Assembly: GCA_903813345.2 (NCBI GenBank)
Contig: CAIIXF020000010.1
Span: 19,667,181-19,731,180 of the forward strand
DNA: 64,000 nucleotides
Reading direction: 5' to 3'
From: Owenia fusiformis
Taxonomy: Eukaryota > Annelida > Polychaeta > Sabellida > Oweniidae
Each line of letters opens with the position of its first letter. The stretch's first letter is position 1. Shown here in pieces: positions 1-11,325 of the stretch. The notes beneath the pieces were generated by a model. The model was not told the DNA's origin. It searched no databases and saw only the letters and a program-made list of their open reading frames with translations. A program made the translations under genes and the position numbers.

Positions 1-254
1 TATCTAGGATTTTCAAAAATATGTTTTTGACCCAAAGATTTTTCATTTTTTACCAGGTTCTGACCTTGAATTTCAGATTTAACCTTTAGTGACCTTCAAT
101 TGTAAAAAGCTGATTTTATAAATCTTTTATCTCGCCTTTGTCAAAGTCTTCAGAGAGATTTCAGTGAATAATTCTGTGAAAAGAATCTTATTATGAATCT
201 TATTACCCTGGGTATTGAATAAGTTCATTGAATTGATAGAAAAAAGTGCCTCAC

Positions 255-389
255 TGTATTATAGAGCTCCTCAAGGCGAGGTATGGTAAGGAAGTTCTGC
301 ATGCTGACCCCATTCTCCAGCAGAAGCTTTACAAAGTCAACTCTGTCATTAATCAGGGCATCCATCATAGCTTGCTCCAGGGAACCCTC
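255..389 (-). CDS. TRPM exon with [15 protein letters not shown]
   Basis: A 135-nt, 45-codon exon after CTTCAG and before GTGAGG. It begins [15 protein letters not shown], continues [19 protein letters not shown] and ends [11 protein letters not shown]. This ankyrin-like helical stretch follows the previous block directly in TRPM channels, and the LYNT boundary is, from memory, also an exon edge in vertebrate TRPM3. It is the last exon of the gene inside the window; positions 1-254 hold only intron. Confidence 0.93.
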
Positions 390-465
390 CTGAAGGTCAC
401 ATGAAAACATGCATATCAACAACTTTGCATTGTGATATCAAGAATCAATACAAGATATGAACATG

Positions 466-764
466 TAAAATGTCACCACCTGCCATTTGTTACAATTGGC
501 AAACACCAACCAAAAAATGCCAAAGACCAACAGGCCCGTAGCCAGGATTTGTCAAAGGGGGTTCACTTTTTGAAAAATTCCAGGGGGGAGTTCACTTGCG
601 ACAATTTTGGTCCAAAAATGGCCAAAATCACTTAAAAAGTGCTCAGAATGGTGAAAAAGCGAACTCATCGAACCCCTCCCCCTGGCTACGGGCCTGACCA
701 ACCAACAAACACTGTCTGCAAAAAACTTGGAGACTAAAAATATGTCACAACTTCTGGTGGTGAA
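466..764. mobile_element. GTCACCACC-family repeat, split by a MITE
   Basis: The left part holds AAATGTCACCACCTGCCATT and the right part ends near GTCACAACTTCTGGTGGTG. Between them are CCAAC/ACCAA-rich sequences and the 164-bp MITE. Other copies are at 11917-12047, 17511-17680 and 46362-46470. The full form starts GCAAAATGTCACCACC and ends in a small palindrome GTCACCACTTTTGGTGGTGA. Its class is unknown. Confidence 0.65.
532..695. mobile_element. 164-bp MITE with AGGCCCGTAGCCAGG ends
   Basis: The ends are exact inverted repeats, AGGCCCGTAGCCAGG at the left and its complement at the right, apart from the G/C-rich inner stretch. The 7-bp GACCAAC lies on both sides (525-531 and 696-702), a clear target duplication. 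It has no coding capacity. It is inserted inside an older GTCACCACC-type repeat (466-764). A relative is at 31781-31988. Confidence 0.88.
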
Positions 765-956
765 CCCAATAGATTTCATTTTCATTTTTTATTTTCAATT
801 GAGTTACATATGTCACACAGACACCATCGGGCATATACGTACAACAATGCACATGTATATTATATAATAAATACTTTTTGGCATTTATTCATCAGAATAG
901 AGAAACATGAGGTTTTAATGACTAATTTAGGGGATTCATATAAAATTTTCACTAAC

Positions 957-1057
957 TGGCCATTCCTGTCCATATACAAATATATGGCTACGCGCCACAT
1001 CTACACGGTTCCATGTCAGAGCGAGGTTCAGCTGGTCTGGGGCACTCAGGTGTTGGC
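957..1057 (-). CDS. TRPM exon with [16 protein letters not shown]
   Basis: A 101-nt exon after TTTCTAG and before a GTTAGT donor. Two bases complete Gly, then 33 codons read [26 protein letters not shown] and VYGQEWP. SAPDQL-LAL-WNRVD-AR--IF is a near-invariant TRPM block. It ends in phase 0, and the next exon starts in phase 0. The non-consensus GTTAGT donor also appears at the candidate first exon. Confidence 0.92.
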
Positions 1058-1442
1058 CTAGAAACAAACACAGAACATTGTCTTACTTCTTGTACATCCG
1101 CTTGTACAATGTATATACAAATTTAAAATCTAAACAGATTTGTGGAGGTTAAAGAATCATGTTTATATAAGTTTTAAAAGAAAATCTAGGCAATGGGCTC
1201 AATCAATGCAAAAATGGCCCATGTGTAAATACAGAGAGATGGAACTCATATGTAACTTAAAATGCTCAAATCCAAAGATGATTTGCGATATGGACTCCGG
1301 GAAATGAGATATTTTATATTTTTAGCATAATACATGTGTTTTACACTTATATTGAAGACAATGATGATTAATTTGATTCTGCTAGACTCATATATTAATC
1401 CGAGCCTTCTAAAACTCAGCAATGACCAAAACATTTGAATGA

Positions 1443-3431
1443 TAACTAGAACAACGGCAACGCCAAAGCGTAGCGAATCCTATCGAACAGAAATGGCTGG
1501 CATTTTTACAAACGAAATATACAGCAAACATCATGAAACAACACACCAGAAAGGCCACCATTTTCAAAATGGTTGCTCACTAGCCAAGTTGCCATCAGAA
1601 GAAATAATATGCTTTTAAGTAGCCACCTATAAAATCTTTGAAAAATCGCATACATGTACTTGTAAAATAACACACATAAAAATGGTGGCCATTTTTCAAA
1701 ATGGCTGACTACTCCCCAAAGTTTTATTAGACAATGTGCCATGCTTAAAGTATTCACATATCAAATATGAACAAAATTGCTCCACTACTTTTCGAGTTAT
1801 AGTAAAAAATGTAAAAATGACAGCCATTTTTATAAAATGGCTGCCTACTATCTGAAGTGTCATGAGACAGTGTGCAAGGCTCATGAGTATTCACATATCA
1901 AATATGACCAAATCGCTTCACTAATTTTCAAGTTATAGTAAAAAACATAAAAATGGTGACCATTTTTCAAAATGGCCACCTACTACCCAAAGTGTCATTA
2001 GACAGTGTGCCATGCTTATAAATTCACATATGAAATATGAAATATACCAAATATGAACAAAATCCCTTCACTACTTTTCGAATTATAGTAAAATATGTTA
2101 AAATGGCGGCCATTTTTCAAATTTTTTTTAAAAATGGCCGCATTCTACCAAAAGTGTCATAGGACGGTGTGCCATGCTTATAGTATTCACATACCAAATA
2201 TGAAAAATCGCTCCACTACTTTTCGAGTTATAGTAATATACGTTAAAATGGCGGCCATTTTTCAAAATGGCCGCCTTCTACCAAGAGTGTCTTTAGGCAG
2301 TGTGCAATGCTTATTCTGTCCTAACAAATCTTCTTCATTCTCAATAAAAAACCTAACACACATCCTCTTAGGTATGGTTCTGCGCCAAGCGCCGAGAGTG
2401 GAGCTGCAGTAACCGTTTATTCCAACTGACAAATATAATATCATCTTTATCTTACAACATTAAATATTAACATTATTACAATGCAATCTTTATCAATTAT
2501 TATGTATTTAATTCGCGTCTACAAACTATTTTGCTGATAAAAGAGTTGCTATTTGCACTTAAATAAAATGGTTTGTCTGTGACCAAAACTGTTAACGTTG
2601 CAACTGTTGCACTGGCTCCTGATCCGGGAACCCAACTGCAATACACCAGCGCGTACTTTACAGAAAATTCTATAGGGAGGTCCACCTCTCCATGAAAAGG
2701 AGCAGTGTGAGGATTTTAACTACTACATAACCAAATAACCATTTTAATAATCTTTTGAACATACAATAAACTAAATACGTGTTATTCTAAGATAATGTGA
2801 TACTTTAAGTTTAGTCCACCCGCTTTGGCGTTTAGAACTGAGATGACGCCTACAAAACCTTTCAATACCCAAGAAAACAATCCACTCATCCATGACCTCG
2901 TTCTATTATTAGATCATTTCAAATCACCTTGACCGTACAGAAATTATTTATACACTAATTCATACTTCGTGATTCAACCGTGAATAAATACATTAGTATT
3001 CACATACCAAATATGAACAAAATCGCTCCACTACTTTTCGAGTTATAGCAAAAATCGTAAAATAACGAGTAAAGGCCGCCATTTTTCAAGATGGCTGCCA
3101 CGTGCTTCTTTAATGTCTACATTTATAGCTTTATTAATGTCCTTCATAATTTTTTTCCATTTAAAACATATTGCTATTACAGTTTTACATATTGCACCTA
3201 AATTACTGTAAAATCGGCACTAAAATGGCCGCCATTTTGAATTGAGCGGCCATTTTGAAAATCGGCTTTGGAGCAGAACTTTTACCCCCATAGGGTATAT
3301 GTGTACAAAATATGAACAAAATCGGGCCAATGGTATTTGAGTTATCGCCCGGACGGACGGACGGACGGATGGACGGACGGATGAACGGAGGCGTTCCCTA
3401 TATCCCTCCGAACTTCGTTCGATGGGATAAT
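1443..3431. repeat. Palindrome-rich tandem repeat region (GGCGGCCATTTT units)
   Basis: About six units of 135-150 bp between 1506 and 2290, with further pieces at 2995-3110 and 3220-3350. Each unit has an ATATGAACAAAATCG-type stretch, an ACTTTTCGAGTTATAGTAA stretch, and a hairpin of the form AAATGGCGGCCATTTTtcaAAAATGGCCGCC with a short loop. The right end has an ACGG microsatellite (about 3353-3385) and CCATCGAACGAAGTTCGGAG in reverse; the left end CCTATCGAACAGAAATGG is related to it in inverted orientation. A second left end is at 54474. No protein frame was found. The interval 2345-2990 inside it is unique-looking sequence. Confidence 0.7.
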
Positions 3432-3904
3432 TATTTATCTTATAATGGGTAATAATGGGAATGGGTTAGATCTGAGATGGTGATTTACTATAAATACAAA
3501 TGTACAGTATTGGGGTATTGTGTCAATAAGTAAGTGGTTCTATCCAGAATAGATTGGCAGGAGTATCAAATGTGCCAGCAAAATCTTTCAAGGCAATTGA
3601 AATTGAGGATTCATGAGATTTGACCTCTCTGAAAACCAACCCCTGCCAAGTCTCTGCTCTAAGAATTCTATAAAATTTAAACAATTCAACACAGGTATAG
3701 GCTACAAATAAACAACAAAAAGTTTAATAAAAGAAACATTGATTTCTGTTGTATCTAACATTATTAATTGTATTAAACAAATGAGTCTAGATCACAGACC
3801 CAGGAAAACTTGGAAATGGCTTAATGTAATGAGAGAAAGATCACATCGCATTTCTTGGGGTTTCTCATTAGACTAAGTCACCTAACCATTGTCATTAAAC
3901 TAGT

Positions 3905-3990
3905 TTACCCATCCTCATTAGCATATTCATGACCTACCCATCCTCATTAGCATATTCATGACCTACCCATCCTCATTAGCATATTCATGA
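3905..3990 (-). repeat. Three more units of the 29-bp exon-junction repeat
   Basis: Nearly identical units of the repeat seen at 7179-7787, here in a later TRPM intron (between the exons at 6112 and 1057). The 29-bp spacing is kept. Its presence at a second site in the same gene suggests local copying rather than simple slippage alone. Confidence 0.9.
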
Positions 3991-4865
3991 CATAACCAAG
4001 TCATAAGCATATTAAATACAATTAATCCTTTTTGCCACCACCCTTGATCAATAATAGTCCCATGTGGTATATATCAAAGGTTAAGATTAGCTGCTACTGA
4101 ATATATGAGTGGAATTCTGTTATAAGACATGAAATACTGATATGAAACGGATCAGTGTTATGATCCCATATTAGCATAGACATCATGTATGACCAAATTT
4201 TTTAAAGCTAATGGTAAAACTGCATGTCAATATCTTGCAATATGCTCAAATAAAGTGTTATATCTGTTAAAGCAGAAACCTACTGCCCATGGGTATAATT
4301 AGTCTAATAAATTCATTGAATCAAAGAGTGGGTTATTTATGGGTCAAAAGTATGTACTAAGGCAAAAAGCATCATGATATCAACACATTAACATGCATTC
4401 TAAAAATACAAACTATTTACGTATGTGTTCGAAACTTCTAGATAAACAAGTTCTAGAACACATTTAGTAAAGTATAAGTTTTAAGTGCTCAACATATGAC
4501 TAGACTTCTAGATATATTCTAAATAACATTTATAAACACAATGCAGTAAATTCTGTGTATATGAACATCTTTCTAAAATAAACACCTCAAAATGTGAACT
4601 TTTTTAGTCCGAATAAATTTTATTTTGGGAGATTTTGGAGAAATTTAAAATTTTGAGAATTCCACTAAAGCAACTGAATTCTGTGCCATCTATTGACAGT
4701 TCTGAAGGCCATTGAGAAATATTTTACTGTCCTGATAGTGTCTAGATGTTAAGTGTCTTCATGTTGAACACCCAATGATGTCTAGATTAGTATAACATAT
4801 ACATTACCACACAACAACAGGGCATACCTTTACGTGCAGGGTTCGATACATCTTACAAGACAGAA

Positions 4866-5128
4866 TTATTGAAATCAAACATTTTATATCCACATTAGGT
4901 AATACAAGCCAATACCATAATAATTGAAATCAAACATTCAATACCCACATGTTATACAAGCCAATACCATAATCCTTGAAATCAAACATTAAATACCCAC
5001 ATGTTATACAAGCCAATACCATAATAATTGAAATCAAACATTTAATACCCATGTAAATTGGAACCCTATACCATAATAAAATAATTAAATCAAACATTAA
5101 ATGCCCACATGGTATATACAAGCCAATA
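4866..5128. repeat. Tandem repeat of about 52-55 bp, five units
   Basis: GAAATCAAAC recurs at 4871, 4926, 4978, 5030 and (as TAAATCAAAC) 5086, with AATACCCACATG and ACAAGCCAATACCATAAT between. It lies in a TRPM intron. No coding role is likely; the open minus-strand frame here is a repeat product. Confidence 0.8.
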
Positions 5129-5596
5129 TCTTTAAAAGGTTTTGCTTGAGTGACCCAAAGCTCAGGTAACCCCTATGATCTTCTCTTGAGGTTGGATGAA
5201 GCCATCAGATTTCAGGCCCAAATTCTGATCTGGTCAATTAGTTTTCATAATAGTGGTAACCATTCTTGACTCGTTGGCAGTCAACTTCCCTCCTACTGAC
5301 TCTTATTACTCAACCACTAAACCAGACCTGATTTGGGAGCTGAAGAATCTGGACAAGACCTAGCCTGAGAAGACCTGATCTGTTTACTTCTCTACCATAG
5401 CTTTACCATAGAACAATTCTATCATGCTGAACAGAAGAGCTGTTAACTACCAAATTCATCATAAAGTGGCCATTTCTGAGCATATAAGTGTAGAATTAAA
5501 TCAGTAAGTATCAAGTTAACATTATCAATGTCAGGGGAGGGGGAAAGATTGAACATCACACTGTAACAAAAAATGAGGAAATGTTTTGAACTGGCT

Positions 5597-5708
5597 CCTT
5601 ACATGATGCATGCCTTACATGGTGAATACCTTATATGGTAAATATCTTATATGGAGAATACCTTATATGGTAAATACCCTATATGATGAATACCTTATAT
5701 GGCAAATA
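5597..5708. repeat. 16-bp tandem repeat, seven units
   Basis: Seven units close to CCTTATATGGTAAATA follow each other without gaps. It lies in the same TRPM intron as the 52-bp repeat. No further function is visible. Confidence 0.85.
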
Positions 5709-6111
5709 TAATGTTAACAGCTCTGTTCTCACACATCATGCACATCTTCAGTTCAGTTTAACATATTGTCCCAGTAATACCACCAATCAGTAACCAATAA
5801 GTGGGAAATAAGCACTCAACAAATCTATACAGGCTCAACAGATGCTTATTTCCCACTTTGCCAATTGGCCAATTATCGTTGCCATCTGAGGCATTTTGGG
5901 GGACTATGCGTACACTAAGTGCATCTTGTGCATGCAGTTAATTTAGAAATAAATAATGCATTCACCAAAAATCATATTTGAAATGTCCAAAGTAAGAATA
6001 ATTATTCCCATTCCAAAAGAAACACTAAGAAGTTAAGTTTGAAATAGCTTAATAGCTATATTATATAAGGTGCTTTTTATTTAATATTGCATAAAAGGAT
6101 TGTTTTTGTAC

Positions 6112-6184
6112 CTTTCAGAAGTGCTGTTAGAATAGCGAGATCAATATCCTGACAAGGTCCATCTCCCATGCGGAACACAGTGAT
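6112..6184 (-). CDS. Short TRPM exon with ITVFRMG
   Basis: A 73-nt exon after TTTTTTAG and before GTACAA. It encodes ITVFRMGDGPCQDIDLAI and then LTALLK, leaving one G that pairs with GC of the exon at 1057 to make Gly. ITVFRM-----DIDLAILTALLKG is a conserved TRPM block. The intron that follows is about 5 kb and carries several repeats. Confidence 0.92.
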
Positions 6185-6823
6185 CTAAAAAATTCATCAA
6201 TAAACAGGGTGGGCCAATAAAAATTGGAATATTTTTCTGTTTATTCAGTTGCCTTTATTATTGCAGTTCAATCCACAAAAATTAGATAATGGTAAACTGA
6301 TTATTTTTGAAAATGTTTGAAAATGTTAAAGATAAAAATATGTATGTATGATTATTTGAAAATATCACTTCTGTCCTTCAAAAAGGACAAAACATGGGAT
6401 TTAAACCTATCATGAGCAATACATTAATCGAGTTTTAGAAGAAACAGTTTGACCAGAAGAAACCAAAGTAGCACAATTTTCACTTTTAAAAAAATTACAA
6501 TGGAACATTAAAGTTCAGGATGATTCAGATTATCATAAACCACTGTCTGAAATAAACAAAGGTTTTATTTTCTATAGTTCACTAAAATATGTAAATGTGA
6601 TATGTGAATTACTAGAAGCTTTTCATCTTAAATCAAATGCTGAATTCATTGTTATTATGACATCATAGGAAGAACAATAATGCCTATATAGGCAATTGGT
6701 AACAGTTATTTTGGTAGTTCTGCTTTATAGGGAGGTATGTATTTATAAAAAGACACAAGAAATACTGGTAAGCCTATATGTTCATGTACCAAAAAGTACT
6801 AAATTTAAAGAAATAATAATTAC

Positions 6824-6947
6824 CAATTCCTTTTTCTTGACACATAACATAAGTTCTATGAATAGCTTTTCTGCTTGTTCTCTGGTATACTGGAAGGTCT
6901 TCTCAATGGTAGCTATGAGTTGATCTCGTAGACCCTCTGGCATCATG
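6824..6947 (-). CDS. TRPM exon with LRDQLIATIEKTF
   Basis: A 124-nt exon after TTGCAG and before GTAATT. One base completes Gly, then 41 codons read MMPEGLRDQLIATIEKTF, QYTREQAEKLF and LMLCVKKKEL. L-DQL--TI-KTF and CMKKKEL-like endings are typical of TRPM1/3/6/7 at this place. It ends in phase 0. Rough residues 378-418. Confidence 0.92.
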
Positions 6948-7178
6948 CTGCAACATTAAACATGGTTCAAATCACTATGGTGATAGAGAATGACAAGCCC
7001 ATTTAAAGCAGATATATACTTTAAAAGTGATAATAATAACTATAATTAAACCCTTAAAATTTAAAAACAGATCCATGGTTTCAACTCATTTTAAAATTGG
7101 ATGGATAAGATACACTATTCATAATAATTTACATATCTCAATAATTGTGACACATCTATTATAGATTAGCACATTCAT

Positions 7179-7787
7179 GACCCACCAATTCTCATTAGCA
7201 TATTCATGACCTACCCATTCTCATTAGCATATTCATGACCTATCCCTCCTCATTAGCATATTCATGACCTACCCATCCTCATTAGCATATTTATGACCTA
7301 CCCATCCTCATTAGCATAATGATGACCTACCTATCCTTATTAGCATATTTATGACCTACCCATCCTCATTAGCATATTCATGACCTACCCATCCTCATTA
7401 GCATGTTTATGACCTACCCATTCTCATTAGCATATTCATAACCTACCCATCCTCATTAGCATATTTATGACCTACCCATCCTCATTAGCATATTCATGAC
7501 CTACCCCTCTTCATTAGCATATTCATGACCTACCCATCCTCATTAGCATATTTATGACCTACCCACCCTCATTAGCATATTAATGACCTACCCATCCTAA
7601 TTTGCATATTTATGACCTATCCATCCTCATTAGCATATTCATGACCTACCCATCCTCATTAGCATATTTATGACCTACCCATCCTCATTAGCATATTAAT
7701 GACCTACCCATCCTAATTAGCATATTTATGACCTATCCATCCTCATTAGCATATTCATGACCTACCCATCCTCATTAGCATATTTAT
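7179..7787 (-). repeat. 29-bp tandem array, 21 units, copied from a TRPM exon-intron junction
   Basis: Exactly 21 contiguous units of 29 bp with no spacers. On the minus strand each unit is 22 nt matching the end of the exon at 7949-7766 (codons for KYANED plus GG) followed by GTAGGTC, the start of its intron. The unit nearest the exon is the actual exon end; the others lie in the intron. Most units keep GATGG|GTAGGT, so the intron begins with a ladder of possible splice donors. A short block of the same repeat is at 3905-3990. It is not a CRISPR array because there are no spacers. Confidence 0.96.
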
Positions 7788-7949
7788 GGGTGAATGCAAT
7801 GAGATCAGCTGCTCTCCCACTGCCATCACATACAACCACTGGAACAGGAGGTGTGTCTGTCACATATTCTAATACTGTACGGATCGTGTTTGTTCCTCCT
7901 TCTAGTATTACACAGATAAGTGGAACTCCCTGACTCTTGGCTGTTGACC
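7766..7949 (-). CDS. TRPM exon with [16 protein letters not shown]
   Basis: A 184-nt exon after TTTTACAG. It encodes [18 protein letters not shown], a [15 protein letters not shown] stretch, [13 protein letters not shown] and ends THKYANEDG. This is the best conserved part of TRPM N-termini. The donor reads GATGG|GTAGGT, and the last 22 exon nt plus 7 intron nt form one unit of a 21-copy, 29-bp tandem array that continues into the intron. Reading through this donor meets TAG at once, so correct use of the first donor matters. The exon ends with GG, and the C of the next exon completes Gly. Rough residues 317-376. Confidence 0.93.
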
Positions 7950-8373
7950 CTGTAAAATAAATCATGTATAACTTAAGGATAATCAGAAAAAAGAAACAAA
8001 TAAAATGGTTCAAGAATGACCAAATAGAATCTTTGGCTCACATTTGCCTATTTTCTATAAACAAATATGAGCAAAATATATCCACTAGTATTTGATTTAA
8101 TTTCAAGATTATGGACTGACTGATGTATGGATGGAGGGCTTTCACTTTATTACTGAACCATCTGTTTGTTAAAATAGACATGGCAAAGTTGCTCTGTATC
8201 AAGCAATGGCTTGGAAATCTATAGAAGGTCTGAACATCACTCCTCTGGGTTTAATTCAAAGGAACAAACAGACTACCATGGGAACTTCAATTAAAGCTGA
8301 ATTCACGAACTTGGTACTTGATGAGCAAATTAATCTATAGAATCAATTTAAACGTCATTACTGAGTGTTTCTA

Positions 8374-8597
8374 CAGGGTGACCAGAAAAAGGGAGACCAT
8401 TGAAGTAGGCAAAATCTCCTAAACTAGACAAGTGACATCAATGGAATTTTGGAGCTGTGATCATTTTCATTACATGCTCCAATTTGCCACAATTGAGGCC
8501 AAGGCAGAACTGGATTCACATGGCAAGATACCCTTACATATTCAGCTCTCTCAGATATTGCCTACTTCAATGGTCTCCTTTTTTCGCAGTCACCCTG
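8374..8597. mobile_element. 224-bp Tc1/mariner-type MITE
   Basis: Inverted ends of about 45 bp: CAGGGTGACCAGAAAAAGGG at the left and the complement of CAGGGTGACTGCGAAAAAAG at the right, both continuing into GAGACCATTGAAGTAGGCAA. TA flanks both ends (8372-8373 and 8598-8599), the Tc1/mariner target site. It has no transposase. The short plus-strand frames inside are by-products. Confidence 0.87.
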
Positions 8598-8959
8598 TAT
8601 CTCAGAGGCAAGACAAATTGCAAGTATAACCTAGTTTTGTTTAAATTGACACTGAATTATTTAAAACCAAGACTTCCAAGTAATGATCCAGTTCTAATGT
8701 TCTCCTATTAGGCAATACAAGGTCCTAATTGAATTATATAGAGCATTTCCATAATGAAATAAAGCTTGGATTGATGGAAGTGGATTCTCAATCAAAGTGA
8801 GAGCAAACTAAGGATATTGTAATTGTAATATGGGTTATTCCAAATTGATTCTAGGTTCATTAGAGGTACTGTATCTCTCTCTCACAGTCAAGTTGTCCCT
8901 ATCAATGTCTTAGTAGTGTGAGGAATCTAGAGTTCCTTTTAAATGGAAGTCATATTGAA

Positions 8960-9215
8960 TTAACCTCTTGAATCCCAGGCTTTAAATTCGGTTGAAACCA
9001 GAGAATTTTTTAAGATGCTCATTTTCGTAAAATTAGTCAGCAGAGCTCATTTATACACATTTTAAAACAATTTTTGTGTAAATTGGGTGAAAATTGTTCA
9101 AACAAGAGCAATTTTAATGAAAAATTTTGTGACAGATTTTCTCGTCACTCTTGGTTTTCAAGGTTATTTCTGAGGTGATGAGAAATCTTGTCACTCCAGG
9201 TAGTCAAGAGGTTAA
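8960..9215. mobile_element. 256-bp piggyBac-type MITE
   Basis: TTAA at both ends (8960-8963 and 9212-9215), each continuing inward as TTAACCTCTTGA. The outer 20 bp agree at 17 positions between the two arms. The TTAACC start is typical of piggyBac-group ends. There is no coding capacity, and the ends do not match the piggyBac element at 21888 beyond TTAACC, so that element would not obviously mobilise it. Confidence 0.8.
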
Positions 9216-10755
9216 GATGAAAAACATAGGTGGGAGGGGGTAGGTTTTAACAATGTGGATGTCTATTCAAAATACTGAATGGTTATCGTCGATCAAGATT
9301 ACACTTTAATAAGGAAACATCCAAGATAAACCAGATGCTTTTTCCAATATTCTGGCTTTTACCAACCTTCAGTTCTTATCCTGTACATATTCAAAACGAT
9401 TTAGACTCCAGTGATAACAAGAAAACTACCTTGCACCCAAATGAGAATCTAAAAATCATGAAAAATATTTAGAATTCAATTCCAACATTTTAAAAGGACC
9501 ATCCTTTAAAGAATTTAAAGTAAACATTGTTTCTTTCACCCTAAAAAATTAAAAATTGAAATATGTGCTAAATAAATAAAAATAAACAAAACCAATACCC
9601 AAAAGAGATCGCCCAGAGCAGCATTTAAATGTGATACAGCATGGACAAATTAGAAATTTATGTAATTATGACTGTGCTCTGAAATGACTACAATGATGTC
9701 AGAATATGAAATAAGGTGTCTATGCTACTTAATGCTGTATAGAGCACAATTACAATTACTTCTGAACACTTCATGAATACCATATGCACCACATGGGAAA
9801 ATTGTACAATTATGTCGGAACACCCCTTGGATACCATATACACACCACAAGAGGTGAAGTTTTCTTCAAAGTATGAAACAAATAAATGTTTTCTTTAATT
9901 GGTATAGACATTATACCTGGCATTCTCGGACTCCACATGTTGACTTCAAACAAAATATGCATACATAGAATATAACATCTTTATATTATTCAACATAGTA
10001 GCAGCTCACAGCATTGGAGCAACTGGTTACTGGGTGCCTTCACCATGTGCAAAATTCAAAAATAACATGCAACCTAATTGAAAAAATATTCTGCCAAAAA
10101 GTTGCTATACTGAAATATTTTGACCCAAATTGGTAAAACTAGGATTATGAGCGCCTGTTGAAACTTGGGGAGATCACTGCATCATGCATATAACATTATT
10201 ATAGTAATACATAAAATAGTAAACACCAATACCTAATGATACTTGAGTTGATCAATGACTAATAGACACTTTTACACATTGGACCAATTAACACTTTCGT
10301 TGAGGTTAGTTTCACAACTGCACCATGGCCTTTTTTTATATCATCTTGATAATTAATTCATTAAACTTTCATCAGAACAATAAATTTTTTATTTAAAAAC
10401 TAATAATCCGAATAGCCCCAAAGGTGGTATTTCACCAGACATTGGAAGATTTATATACCAAGGGCAACTTAAAAATCCATGATCGTATTTTCCTAATTGC
10501 TCATTAAAGTCTCATTACCATATAAAAGAGCTTAATCAAAATCTATGTCATAGAAAAATATAATCACTTGATTTTTTTATCAGACTGTAATTTTGTGATC
10601 TTTTGAATCAGATATGGATTCCTGGAAGACTTTATACCTCATTTTATCCACAGTAATATTTACAAGGAAATAGGATCTATTATTTTTAGGAATTTAGACA
10701 AATAAAATGGACAGTGTCTCTTGAATAATTAAAATGACTTTTAACATAAACTTAC

Positions 10756-10930
10756 GGGTTGAAATCTTCTGCTGGGAAATACACCTCTCAAGCTTTTTAC
10801 GTAAAAGTATTTCTCCGCCATATTTCCCGACAGTGCCATTATCGACAAGTACAAAGTAGGAATGGTTGCTATTTAGAACTGCACAGTTGCTCCTTCCAGG
10901 CTTGGCTATAGGGTGGTATGGACAAACAAT
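10756..10930 (-). CDS. TRPM exon with VCPYH and DNGTVGKYGGE motifs
   Basis: A 175-nt exon after TTTGTAG and before GTAAGT. It encodes 58 codons beginning IVCPYHPIAKPGRSN, then NHSYFVLVDNGTVGKYGGE, LLRKKLE and ending SQQKIST, with one base left that joins the next exon to make Arg. The order of H-S-FVLVDNGT-GKYG-E and R-LE follows the TRPM homology region closely. Rough residues 258-315. Confidence 0.92.
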
Positions 10931-10965
10931 CTACAAACAACAAATTGGAATAAATGTATACAGTT

Positions 10966-11157
10966 AAACCTGTCTTAGTGAACACCTGTTTCTAGTGAAC
11001 ACCTCTCTCTAATGAACACCTGTGTTCTAGTGAACACTCATTCTCAGCACATACTCCACGGACTTCTGTATAAAATTGCCTCTCTAGTGAACACCTGCCT
11101 AGAGTGAACACATTTTTCTGGCTCCATAGGGGTTCACTGTACACAGATTTTACTGTA
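10966..11157. repeat. Dispersed GTGAACACCTG-type repeat
   Basis: Several close copies of CTAGTGAACACCTGT within 190 bp. Relatives are at 33536-33730, 49290-49445 (TTCACTAGGACAGGTTTTACT) and more distantly 63262-63425 (AAGTGTTCCACT). The consensus recalls an old interspersed repeat with internal tandem structure. No gene. Confidence 0.55.
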
Positions 11158-11325
11158 TATACTGGTACATTGTCATTTCAACATCGGTACCATACAAAGA
11201 TTGCAAGAGAAAACAGTTATTAATAATACCATTTCTAGTATACGATTTATTTAAGTTTGAGGAAAACAAACTACACTAAACCCTTATATGAGCAAGAACT
11301 AGGTTACATTAATTTTGTGACCTAC

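Noticed and set aside
2500-2712. Minus-strand frame ending VCRRELNT
   Set aside because: Somewhat richer in GC and about 70 codons long without a clear ATG. It reads like a fragment of something (PIEFSVKYALVYCSWVPG), but I cannot name a family, so I did not call a gene.
6203-6240. Mariner-like end GGGTGGGCCAATAAAAATTGG
   Set aside because: A similar word occurs at 58649, but no opposite end or TA pair could be located for either.
7179-7787. CRISPR-like array
   Set aside because: Units of 29 bp are directly joined with no spacers, and the genome is eukaryotic with spliced genes.
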